Below, piece after piece: positions 1-9,978 of a DNA stretch of 64,000 bases. The stretch lies in contig NZ_OZ026470.1 of assembly GCF_964019925.1 (NCBI RefSeq), forward strand, positions 434,001 through 498,000. The letters are read 5' to 3'. The DNA comes from Spiroplasma endosymbiont of Cantharis nigra (GTDB lineage: Bacteria; Bacillota_I; Bacilli_A; Mycoplasmatales; Mycoplasmataceae). Position numbers and translations under genes: made by a program. Position 1 is the stretch's first letter; each line of letters starts with the position of its first letter. Under the pieces are notes generated by a model, which saw only the letters and a list, made by a program, of their open reading frames with translations, did no database searches and was not told the DNA's origin.

Positions 1-837
1 AAAAATAAAAATATGATTTGAGAAAATATTTTTAAAAAAGAATTTGATGATGATATTGATTTTATTAGTTATTCAAATTTCATTAACTCAAGTTCAAATA
101 ATAATATAGCGAAATTAGAAAAAAAAGAAGAAACAAAAAAAATTGCAGATTCGCTTAAAAATTTAATGAATGGAATAATCTTTTTTACATCACAGATATC
201 ATCGATATTTTGAATTAATGAGTTTACAGATTTCTTATTTAGTAATGAAGCAAATGATGAAATTATAAATAAAATGAAAAATTTTATTGAAGTAGTAGCT
301 AAAAATATTGATTCCAAAATTAAAGGTGTAGAAATAAAGAGAGTAATTCAAAATCAAACTAAAACTTTTGCTTTTGATTTTATTTTAAATGATAATCAAT
401 TAATACCTTATTATGCAATATCAGAAGGTACTTGAAAAATTATTGGAATGTTTGTTAGGTTATATTTATTAAAATTAAATAAGAGAAACTATTGATACTT
501 TTTATTTGATGAAATAGATAATTCTTGACATCCAAATTTAACAAGAATTTTCTTAAGACTAATAAAGTCTAATTTATTTGAAAATACAGTATTTTTATTA
601 ACATTTCATAATCCATATATTGCAGAAGAAATTAGGCAAGATAGTTTATATTTAATTCTTCAAAATCAGGAAGTATCAAATTGAATTGATCAAATAAAAA
701 TTTTTAATGAGGGTAAAAATAATAAAACACTTAGATTATCAACTAATTTTGCAAATAAATATTTGGATGAAGTTATTTGTTCTGGTCCTGAAAACTTTAA
801 AGCTGATACAATTTTTGAATTATTTGATAAGGAATAA
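1..837 (+). CDS. AAA-family ATPase, C-terminal part (5' truncated by window edge)
   Basis: The reading frame is open from base 1 to the TAA at 835-837 with TGA as Trp, so the N-terminus with the Walker A loop lies outside the window. The visible part has a Walker B-like stretch, FLFDEIDNSWHPNL, of the AAA_15/AAA_21 (ABC-like, OLD-type) class. It is followed by LLTFHNP, resembling the switch-histidine region, and by a C-terminal segment predicting a beta-rich end. The next gene starts 8 bases downstream and looks like a TOPRIM/RloB-type partner, so the two are probably one operon. In known two-gene systems (RloA/RloB, PARIS AriA/AriB) such ATPases act with a nuclease-like partner in phage defence. 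That role is inference here; the motif assignment is fairly secure, the exact subfamily is not. Confidence 0.75.
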
Positions 838-845
838 AATTGATT

Positions 846-1409
846 ATGCTTTTAATTATATGCTTTGAATCATATGAACCAGTTACAGAAAAAAATGTTT
901 TTAATAAATTAAGACAAAAAGATGAAATTTTAGAAAAACTTGATTGAAAAGATGTTATTTTTCATTCATTTCAATTAAAAGATTATCAAAATGAAAAGGT
1001 TATTGATAGACTAAAAACTAGTCTTTTCTCAATACCACATTATGCAAAACCTAAAAAATTTAATCGTGTTTTATTATTACTAGACAATGATGTTAAAGAA
1101 ATAATAAATAAATTTTTATTATTGAAGTCAAAAATAATTAAGAGTTTAGAAGAATTATTTATTAAAGCAAAGGGAAATATTCATCATATAAATATACCTG
1201 AAAATCAAAGTTTTGAGTATTTTTTATCACTTTTTTGTCAAGATAAAAAAATAGATTTTTCTAAGAAGGTTTGAGAAACTCATAAATCTAGTTCCTCTAA
1301 TATTCCAGACAAAATATGAACTATGGAAAGATTAGATATTTTTGAAAAGAATTTAAAAAAATATAGTAAGGATACAAATTGAAGATTAATATTTAAAAAT
1401 GAGAAATAA
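846..1409 (+). CDS. RloB/TOPRIM-like protein, partner of the upstream ATPase
   Basis: A 187-aa protein with three TGA Trp codons. An in-frame TTG at 840 is an alternative start. It begins MLLIICFESYEPVTEKNVF, resembling the glutamate-containing first strand of TOPRIM folds (usually EG..TE). It has a D-x-D element in LLLLDND (around residue 80) and a later IPENQSFEYFLSLF stretch similar to the conserved FE-W-L-l-H-F region of RloB-type proteins. It lies 8 bp behind the AAA ATPase and is followed by a strong terminator, so the two form a unit. Known relatives are the effector or nuclease halves of defence modules. The TOPRIM assignment rests on short motifs read by eye and is tentative; the protein could also be a lineage-specific hypothetical. 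Confidence 0.55.
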
Positions 1410-1443
1410 TTTTATCAAATATAATATTTGATAAAATTTTTTT
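1408..1443 (+). terminator. Rho-independent terminator after the AAA/TOPRIM pair
   Basis: A perfect 13-bp stem (1408-1420 with 1426-1438), a 5-base loop and a T run. It overlaps the stop codon of the upstream gene. Confidence 0.85.
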
Positions 1444-1450
1444 ATATTTT

Positions 1451-1459
1451 TGTTATAAT
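1451..1459 (+). promoter_or_regulatory. Extended -10 promoter element of the P-type ATPase gene
   Basis: TGTTATAAT gives a consensus -10 hexamer (1454-1459) with the TGn extension, 37 bp before the ATG at 1496. No good -35 is seen at 17 bp, which is acceptable for an extended -10 promoter. Confidence 0.5.
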
Positions 1460-1495
1460 TTTATATATAAATATAAAAAAGAAGTGGAAACAAAT

Positions 1496-4381
1496 ATGGA
1501 TGAAAATCTCTTAAGTTCTGATAAGGAACTTGAAAAAAAATTAGAAACAAATATCAAAAAGGGTTTAACTACTGAAGAAGTTTTAGAAAAACAACAAAAG
1601 TTTGGGAAAAATGAACTTCCAAAAGGTAAAATTACACCTTGATATTTAATATTTTTAAAAACTCTAGTAGAGCCAATTTTATTAGTATTAATGGGTGCTG
1701 CAGTTATTTCAATTATTGCACCAATAATATCTAATAAGGGTCACATTGAAGCATCTGAATTTATTGATGCAATTGTTATTTTTTCAATTGTTTTAATTGA
1801 TGCTATTTTAGAAACGGTACAAACAATTAAAGCACGAAAGTCAATGGATGCTTTGAAATCACTTTCTAAACCAAAAACCGTTGTTATTAGAAATGATATG
1901 CAACAAGAAATTGATGCATCAGAATTAGTACCAGGTGATATTGTTGTTTTAGAAGCTGGTAAATATGTGCCAGCAGAGTTAAGAATTATTGAAGCAAATG
2001 ACTTATCAATAGATGAATCAATTTTGACAGGTGAGTCAGTACCTGTTCAAAAGACTCATTTAGCTTTAAAAGAATCAACAACAATTTTAGCTGATATGAA
2101 AAATATAGCATTTATGTCAACCTTTACAACATCAGGAAGAGCTATTGGATTAGTTATTAGAACTGGAGTTGAAACTGAAATTGGAAAAATTGCTAAATCA
2201 ATTAATGAAAATGAAGAGGAATCAACACCTTTAGAAAAAAAATTAAATTCTTTTACTTATTGAATAAGTGGTTTGAGTTTTATTTTAGCGATTCTAATTT
2301 TTACAACATTATTTTTCAGTGGTGATCAAAAAGCATGAGCAAATTATTTAATGGTGGCAATTACATTAGCAATTGGAGTTATTCCAGAATGTTTAGCTGC
2401 AGTTGTTTCAATTACTTTAAGTATTAGTACTAAAAAAATGGTTAAGCAAAATGTTATTATTAAGAAACTCCAGGCGGTTGAAACCTTGGGTAATGTTAAT
2501 TTTATTTGTACTGATAAAACGGGAACTTTAACTCAAAATAAAATGACAGTTAAAAAGATGATTATGGATAATAAAGTTATTGCTTCAAAGGAATATGCTA
2601 AAGAGAAAAATGATAAACATATGGACCTCTTTTTAAAAGCATTAGTTTTATGTAATGATTCAGTTACAGAAGGTAATGAAAGAATTGGTGATCCAACAGA
2701 GTTGGCACTTGTCGATTTTGCTGAAACAATAGGCTATGATGAACAAGATTCACGTGATGTTTGACAAAGAATTGATGAAATGCCTTTTGACAGTGAAAGA
2801 AAAATGATGACTACTGTTAATAAAATTAACAAAGTAAATACAACCTTTACAAAAGGTGCAATTGATCAATTATTGCAAAGATGTACCAAAATAATGGTGG
2901 ATAATGTCTTAAGAAATATTACAGAAGAAGATAAAAAAATGTTATTAGAAGCAGCAACAGAGCTTTCAAAAGATGCTTTAAGAGTTTTAGCATTTGCATA
3001 TCATTTAAACTATGATAAATTAAAAGATAAAAATAACTTGGAACAAGATTTAGTATTTTTAGGTGCTGTTGGAATGATAGACCCTGTTAGAGAAACTGCA
3101 GTTAATGCAGTTAGATTAGCTCATGAGGCTGGAATTGAAGTTGTAATGATAACAGGTGATCATGCTGTCACTGCTCTTGCTATTGCAAGAGATTTAGATT
3201 TAGCACATTCAGAATATGAAGTTATGAGTAGTAATACTTTAAATCAATTAGATGACAAACAGTTATTAAGAGTAATTGAACAAATAAAAGTATTTGCTAG
3301 AGTAAATCCTGAACATAAAGTAAGAATTGTGGATGCTTTAAAACAAAAGGGTAATATTGTTTCAATGACAGGTGATGGGGTTAACGATGCACCAAGTTTA
3401 AGTAAAGCTGATATTGGTGTTGCAATGGGAATTACGGGAACTGATGTTGCTAAACAAGCAAGTGATATTATTTTAACTGATGATAACTTTGAAACAATAA
3501 TTAAAGGTGTTAATGAAGGTAGAAACGTTTATCAAAAAATTAAAAGAGCAATTGCTTTTGTTATTGGAGTTAATTTAGCTAATGTTTTAGCAATATTTAT
3601 TCTTTCAGTAATTAATACAGTTTCTCCATTAGAAGCTACAAATATCTTATGAATGAATTTAATTGTTGAATCAATTATTGCTTTATCAATGGGTATGGGT
3701 TCAAATGATCCAACTTTAATGAAAATAAAGCCAGTTAAAGGTAAGAATTCATTATTTAAAGGTTTAGGTTATACCTTATTTAAAATAATCTTATTTACAA
3801 CAATTGCTTCAATTGGAGCATACTATTTTGGAATGATGTTTGTAACAGATGATTATTTAAAAGAAATTTTAGGTGATAATTATAACCTAAGCTGACATCA
3901 AGCGTTAAGAAGTAATGATTTTAGTGTTGAACAAAAAATTAAAATTGGAAATTTTGGAAGAACTGCAATGTTTGTAACAATAACTTGTGCTCCATGTTTC
4001 TATGCAAACTTTATAAAATTATCAAATTGAAAATCTGATAAAAAAGTAAATTTAATAGTTAATAAACCTTTATGAATTGCAAGTATGTCAGCAGTATTAG
4101 TTAATTTAGCTGTAATTATGATTCCTGGATTTAATGAGAAAATATTAAATCTTGCATCAATTAGTAGTTACAATAGCAGCAATTGATACCTAATTTTAGG
4201 AGCACTTGCAATATCACTTATTCCAGTATTGTTTATGTTATTGTTAGATGGAATAACATTTGGAATTTATCATTATAGACCAGATCCTTGAAGAAGAAAT
4301 AGAATTTTAGCTCAAGAATTGGTAGAAATTGATATTCAAAAAGAAAAACAAAAGAGAAGAAGTAAGAAAAAATCAAATTAG
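1496..4381 (+). CDS. P-type cation-transporting ATPase (P2-type, Ca2+-ATPase-like)
   Basis: A 961-aa integral membrane pump that would couple ATP hydrolysis to cation transport, probably Ca2+ export or similar. It has a cytoplasmic N-terminus, then the M1-M2 pair and the actuator domain with LTGES. The phosphorylation motif DKTGTLT has its aspartate at residue 340, and the hinge TGDGVNDAP is followed by the M5-M10 helices. The M6 segment WMNLIVESI keeps the Asn of the SERCA/PMR1 ion site, with Glu in place of the usual Asp. The M4 segment reads IPECLAAVV where relatives have IPEGLPAVV; the ion-binding Glu is kept, while the neighbouring Gly and second Pro are changed. Length is normal for the family. 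A lone gene between two terminators. Substrate is inferred, not proven. Confidence 0.9.
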
Positions 4382-4404
4382 TACTAAAATTATTAAAAAT
4401 TCCT

Positions 4405-4436
4405 AAACTCATTTATTTTAAATGAGTTTTTTTTAT
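4405..4436 (+). terminator. Rho-independent terminator of the P-type ATPase gene
   Basis: Stem AAACTCATTT (4405-4414) pairs with AAATGAGTTT (4420-4429), followed by eight T. Confidence 0.9.
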
Positions 4437-4462
4437 TTGATTGTACAATTAAATAAATTAGA

Positions 4463-4498
4463 AAAAAGTGTTCTATTAAGCAATATTTAACACTTTTT
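4463..4498. repeat. Inverted repeat AAAAAGTGTT / AACACTTTTT
   Basis: 10-bp arms at 4463-4472 and 4489-4498 with a 16-base spacer. The AACACTT core returns in the hairpin at 4643-4684. Confidence 0.6.
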
Positions 4499-4566
4499 AA
4501 TTTTTAAAAAAGTTTTTAAGTTTTCTCAATTTAAGTACAAAAATCAAGAAAAATGAGTTAAAAAGG

Positions 4567-4619
4567 TTAAATTACATAAAAATATTTTATTTTTAATAAA
4601 ATATTTTTATGTAATTTAA
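4567..4619. repeat. Perfect 23-bp inverted repeat with a 7-base loop
   Basis: The left arm 4567-4589 is exactly complementary to the right arm 4597-4619, with loop TTTTTAA. The core is ATTACATAAAAATATTTTA. No T run directly follows, so a simple terminator is less likely than a structured RNA, a cruciform or a mobile-element relic. Confidence 0.8.
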
Positions 4620-4642
4620 TTTTGAATTTATCATAGATTTTT

Positions 4643-4684
4643 AACACTTATATAACCCTTTAAAATGGGACTTTTATAAGTGTT
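4643..4684 (+). terminator. Hairpin AACACTTATA / TATAAGTGTT followed by T-rich DNA
   Basis: Outer 10-bp arms (4643-4652, 4675-4684) enclose an inner CCC/GGG helix (4656-4658, 4667-4669). The run TTATTTTTTATG follows, so it is terminator-like even though no gene ends just upstream. Confidence 0.5.
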
Positions 4685-4916
4685 ATTTTTTATGTTATTT
4701 TTTTAAATAGATAAAATTCAAAAAAGTCAAGTCAAATTATACTCATCAATAAATTGTTATACCTTTTTTAAAGGAGTATATTTTTTGTAAGCCTATTTTT
4801 AAATAGATATTTTTTTTTATTAAAATTAGGTGGAAAAATAATTAGCTTTACTTTATGAGTTATTTTATTTTTTTAAGTTAAAAGGGGATAAGAAATTTAG
4901 AGAAGGGTTTATCAAA

Positions 4917-5846
4917 ATGAAACAGAAATTCAAAAATTTTCTTAATGAGAAATTGAAATTGAAAATAATAATTTCATCATCGATAGTTGGCTTTTTATTT
5001 CTATTTAGTTTTTTGATGGTTGTTCCAGGATTAGGAATTGAATCAAAAAAGTTTATTAATAGCATTGAAAAGCAAATAAAAATCATAATGCCTAAAGGTA
5101 TGTATGTAATTGATGGTCAAGATGTAGTTTATGAACAAGTAATGAATACAGCTATTAAAAGTGCATACACAAGTGATGCACTTTCAACAATCAATTATTA
5201 TGAAGATAGTAATTATGCTGTTAAAAAAGAAGACTACATTAATTTTTCAAATGAATGATTTGAAAAAAGATGAGGTGATGATATTAGAAATCAAAGAGAT
5301 GTTGATTTATACGAATTAGGAATGGACTTAATTAAATTTGATCAAGCAGTTGCTACAAAGTTTTTAAGTTATGGTTATGTTCATCCAGGAATTCAGTGAA
5401 TGTTTAAAAATGGAGGATTAAAGGAAATTTTTTCTTCTCAATTTTATGAACAAGCAAAAAGAGATCAAACAATTATTAATCAAGAAACTTATGATTCTTG
5501 AATGAAATATGAGGGTCCTGGATTAAATGGAATTAAAGTAGAAAAAAGTTTAGGAACAATGATAGTAAATAATAAAGTTTGATTTTTAAATAGACAAATT
5601 GAAAATATAAAATTTGGTTTGAATATTTTAGGACATAGTATTTTTAAAAATAAAGAGTTAAACGAAAATAATATGTCAAAGACAAAAGTCACTTTTGATG
5701 AATTATCTTATCCATTTTTTACAGAGACTTTAAAAGTTCTAAGAACTGGAATTATTATATTTTTTATTTTTTTAGGAATTGTTTTACCAATTTATACAGC
5801 ATTTTTAACTATCTGAATAATCAATTTAAAGAAAGGAAATAAATAA
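4917..5846 (+). CDS. Hypothetical two-TM membrane protein with large extracytoplasmic domain
   Basis: A 309-aa protein of no family I recognise. A basic N-terminus is followed by a hydrophobic segment (about residues 17-38), then about 235 hydrophilic residues that would lie outside the membrane. A second hydrophobic segment (about 277-300) ends in a short positive tail (LKKGNK). AGAAGGG lies ahead of the ATG at a normal distance. The gene ends 2 bp before the next ATG, so it is probably translated together with the two lipoprotein genes that follow. The topology, with both ends inside and a central outer domain, suggests a surface or membrane-complex role; nothing more specific can be said. 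Confidence 0.8.
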
Positions 5847-5848
5847 GT

Positions 5849-6982
5849 ATGAAAAAACTATTAGCAATTCTTTCGTCAGTTAGTTTACTAACAGTTTCTA
5901 CATCAGCAGTAGTATCATGTATACCAACAGCAACTGAAATTAATTTTGATTTCGATAAAAATATTGGAACTCAATTTGATACTAGATTTGCAAAAGATAC
6001 AAGTGACGATAAATCTAACCATAAAGGTTTTTCAAACTTTTTTACACTAGGCGATTCATTGAGTGATCAAGGTGGTTTGCAAACTGTTGGAAAAGATCAA
6101 TTTAATATTGAAATTAAAATGTCAGGACAATATGTTGGAGGATTTAGTAATGGATTAACAACAGCCGCTCTGATAAATGAAGAACTAAACTTTTCAAAAG
6201 AAGAATTTAAATCTTCAAATTTAATTCATAAGCCTGATATTGAATTAAATGGAGAAAAAGTATGAGGAAAAAATTATTCTGTTGGAGGAGCAACAGCATA
6301 TGATTCATCAGGAGCAACAGCTTTATTATTGGGAAATACGGGGATTTATAAGCAAGCACAAGCTCTTGTAGAACAACAAAAAATTCACGAGGATGACTTA
6401 TTTTTAGTGGAAATAGGTGGAAATGATATGTTTGCAATATTAGATAATCTAAATAACTCAAATAAGCGAGAAGAAATTATGCAGAGTGCTTTATTAAATA
6501 TTAAAAATGCTCTTTATACTTTACTAAATAATGGAGCTAAAAAAATGGTTTTTTTATCTCCTCCAGATATGACGTTAATTCCAAGATATTATAAGGCTAA
6601 TCAAACTAATAAAGAAATAATTAAAATGATTGGTGATGATTTTAATTATGAAATTTCAAAAATTATTAAAAAGGCTAATAAAATGTTTAATGATTCAATT
6701 TTGTTTTTTGACCTTTATACAAGATTTGGTGAAATTACACAAGAATTTCAAAACTCAGGACCTAATAAAAATATTACAGAAGAGTTATGTGATTCAACCT
6801 CACCAGATTTAAGTGGAATTGATTTAACTAATTTTGAATTAAAAGCAACTGTAAAACCAGAAAATGTGGGCAAAGAAGAAGACTTTTTCTTCTTAGATTA
6901 TGTTCATCCAACAAAAAATGGACATAAATTTGCTAAAAAAATTATTTTTAATGAAATTGAATCAAAATGAAATGAAGAATAA
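5849..6982 (+). CDS. GDSL-type lipase/esterase lipoprotein
   Basis: A 377-aa predicted surface lipoprotein. The signal starts MKKLLAILSS and the lipobox is AVVSC with Cys24 as the lipid attachment site. The mature part carries the SGNH/GDSL hydrolase blocks in order: block I FTLGDSLSD (nucleophile Ser70), the GGND block (Asn192, giving the oxyanion Asn), and block V FLDYVHPT near the C-terminus (Asp350 and His353). A complete catalytic set is therefore present, supporting an esterase, lipase or phospholipase acting at the outer membrane face. It starts 2 bp after the upstream membrane protein and is followed 24 bp later by another lipoprotein. The natural substrate, possibly host lipids, is not shown by the sequence. 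Confidence 0.88.
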
Positions 6983-7006
6983 AATAGAAAAGAGATGAAT
7001 TTTAAA

Positions 7007-9112
7007 ATGAAAAAATTATTAAGTTTAATAGGAGCCATGACATTAATGGCTTCGCCAATTGGAGCTGTTGTAGCGTGTGGAAATAAAAATGCAAAGGAAG
7101 AAGAAAAACCTGATAAAGTTGAAGACAACTTTGAAACTGCAGAAAGACAAGATACAATCTCAAAATTAATGTCTCAATATGCAAAATCACTTTATTTAAA
7201 TCAAAATGAATTATCTGATGGTGAAACACATTTTAGTTCAAAATATATGATGGAAAATAATGTAAAAAATGAATACTTAAAAACACTTAATCTAACTGAT
7301 TTTAATGAATCAGAAGGTGTAGAAGGTAATGGTAAGTTTTATAAAGTTGCAGATAAGTATTTTAATACAAATGACTTATTAGCATCTGACTTGAAAATAT
7401 CTGATAATGTTTATCAAGATTATGTTCTAGATCCAAGTGCACCTGATGAAGGAATTGTTGATATTGTTAAAAATACATTACCTACAATATTATCACTATT
7501 ATCAGATCCCACAACTTTACAACAATTATTAGGAGTAGTTGCAAGTAATCCTTCAATGATAGGGTCAATTATTTCTCCTGATTTACTTAAAACTTTAGGA
7601 AAAGTTTTAAATCAAGATAATTTAAAACTTTTGGAAAATGCTTTTAGTAATAAAATATATGCAAATATGAGTTATCAAACAGCATTAGATTCAAGTATGA
7701 TAGGATTATCAAATGCAGTTAATAAATTATTAAATGGTAGTGAAACAAAATTGTCTTATGAAACTCAAGCAGATGTAGAACAAAATATTGATAGTGCAAC
7801 AACTAATTTAGCAGACAATATCTCAAATTTAATGAGTGGTACAGCTGAGTTAAAAATAGATTTCATTAGCAATATTGACTCTATTGCTGAAGTTATTCGT
7901 TTTATAAGAACATTAGTAGTTTATATGGAACAATTTAGTTATGAGGAAATGACTTCTTCAGTATTAACTTTAGAAAAGATTGAAGAAAAAAGAAATCAGA
8001 TTTTTAATTCTAATTCAATTGATATTAAACAATTATTTAAAAAGATAAATTACATGGTAAATGATGATCTATCAGGAGTTGTATTTAAGAATTATATTGG
8101 AATTTTATTTGCAACAAATTCTAAAAACTTTTCAATTGGTAAACAATTTACAGAAAATGTAAATGATGGATTAATGGGTTTACTTTCAAAAATTGGAGTT
8201 AAAGCTATGAAAGAAGAATCTATTAATATAATCATTTCAAAAGTATATGTAAATTCAATGATAAGGTCTATTATAAATGGTGGTTTAAATTCAAGTTATG
8301 GAGGAAGTTTATTTTCTACTGTAATTGGAGCTCTTGTAACAATGCCAGGTATTCTTCCTAGTCCTGTTAAAGAATTAATGCAAAAAATTACTAGTGTTTC
8401 AGGAGAAGGGAAAAAGTTTAAATCAGATTGAATGGGTTATTTATGAAATAACACTAATGAAAATTTTAATTTCTCTATCAGAGATTTAATGTCAAAACCT
8501 ATGAATGAAATTAGTTTATCAGGATTATTAGGCGAAGAAAAAACTTCACAACCAGAAGATGAACAAAATCCAATTGAACCGGCAAAAAGATTTAATGAAG
8601 CTAAAGAAAGTTCAATGAATTTTTTAACAAATAAATCTATTAAAGAACTTGTGAATGAATTCAATATAGAATTTAGTTCAACTACAAAATCAACAATTAA
8701 CTTTTCTGATTTTGGTGAATTAATGGCTCGTTTTGCAAAAGATTCAACACTTGAAAAAGCTTTAAATGACATTGATAATATGTTTGAAATATTAGGTTAT
8801 AATAGTGATGGATCACTTAAGGAAGGCTCAGTTTTTGAGCAATTATTTAAAATTCTAAATGATGAAGATGAATTGATTGCTAAAATGAGTAATATTCTAT
8901 CAAAATGAATAAAAGAAAGTAATCAAGAAGTAACTGATTTAAAAAATCAAGCCGAAGAATTATTTAAAAAATTAACAGTTAAAACTGAAATTAAATCTGT
9001 AAATAATTTTAGATATACTGTAAATGACGGAACAAATGAATTAGTATTTGATATTGCCATGAAATATAAAAATAAAAAATTAGTAGTTTCAGAAATTAAA
9101 TTAATGGCATAA
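7007..9112 (+). CDS. Large hypothetical lipoprotein
   Basis: A 701-aa predicted lipoprotein with signal MKKLLSLIGAMTLMA and lipobox AVVAC, Cys24 as acylation site. An in-frame ATG at 6995 would add MNFK. The start at 7007 is preferred because it gives the same signal length as the other lipoproteins of the window and better spacing to the GAGA upstream. The mature protein is mostly helical-looking, polar, with many Asn and Ser, and has no enzymatic motif that I recognise. It is the last gene of a three-gene unit (two-TM protein, GDSL lipoprotein, this one) closed by a terminator. A surface antigen or partner of the neighbouring exporter-like proteins is possible, by inference only. Confidence 0.82.
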
Positions 9113-9124
9113 TAAAAAAGTAGT

Positions 9125-9163
9125 AAAACAATTATGAATATTTATTTATAATTGTTTTTTTTA
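9125..9163 (+). terminator. Rho-independent terminator of the lipoprotein operon
   Basis: Arms AAAACAATTAT (9125-9135) and ATAATTGTTTT (9148-9158) with an AT-rich loop and a T tail. Confidence 0.85.
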
Positions 9164-9238
9164 TTTTTTATTAATTATAAAAGTTATTTTTCTATTAAAA
9201 TATAACTATAAACAATATAAAAAAATGGAGAGTTTTGT

Positions 9239-9937
9239 ATGCGTAACTATAAAAAAAATAATGTCAAAAAATTATACATGCTATTGGTTTTAACACATCT
9301 GATTATTATTTTTTTTCAGCTTTTTTTAAAAATTCAAAAAATGGTTTTTTATATAGCTATTCAATTTACATTAATAATAAATACAATAATAATTACATCA
9401 GTATGCTTTTGAATTGTAATTGAATCAATAGTTATTTTTAATAAAATTAAAAAAAATTTTATTAATTTTAGAACCTTTAACTATATTAAAAGATTTAATT
9501 ATTTAAATGATTTTTTTAAATTAATATTAATTACTGTTCCTATTTTTATTTCTAGTGAATACAAAGCAATAGAATACTTTTTAAACTCAAATCAAATTGT
9601 AAAAAGTTGAGAATTTTTCTTAATAATTGGTTTTTCAATAATAATTTCTGCTACTTGTTTATTTGTTTCTTATTTTTTCATATTTGAAAAAATAAGAAAA
9701 AAAATAAAATTTGAAATAACTGAAAAATTATTTTTTGTGATCTCAAAAATAATGCAACCAAACTTAGTGTCTTTAGAATATATTAATTTTACAAAGGAAT
9801 TACTGCGAAAATTTGAACTATACTTTATAACTTTTTTAGAAAAAAATAATTTTGTAGAGCAGATTATTAATTGGAAAAAAAGTTTTCATCTTAAAATATT
9901 TAAAAAAGGAGTAACTCCTCCATCACTTATTTTTTAA
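9239..9937 (+). CDS. Hypothetical four-TM membrane protein
   Basis: A 232-aa protein with four strongly hydrophobic segments (about 13-31, 36-68, 93-107, 125-148) and a polar C-terminal tail of about 80 residues. TGA codes for two of its Trp. A GGAGAG lies 9 bp ahead of the ATG. It is followed after 41 bp by the giant FtsX-type permease and is probably co-transcribed with it. I recognise no family. It could be an accessory subunit of the permease; this is inference from position only. Confidence 0.75.
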
Positions 9938-9978
9938 TGTACATATAAAGGTTATTAAAAAATAGGAGGAAACTAAAT

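Larger units (their letters stand above)
4437..4916. other. 480-bp gene-free stretch rich in hairpins
   Basis: No reading frame here looks coding under table 4. The stretch contains three strong inverted repeats (4463-4498, 4567-4619, 4643-4684) and a weaker one pairing TATACTC near 4738 with GAGTATA near 4775. It could hold stacked terminators, a small RNA, or the remains of a mobile element; the sequence alone does not decide. Confidence 0.5.

Noticed and set aside
1496-4381. Apparent split of the P-type ATPase into several pieces
   Set aside because: All breaks are TGA codons in the same frame, read as Trp; the domains are continuous and in order.
4865-5086. Minus-strand frame of 73 aa at the start of the 309-aa gene
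   Set aside because: Opposes a gene with good ribosome site and signal-like N-terminus; itself without start signals.
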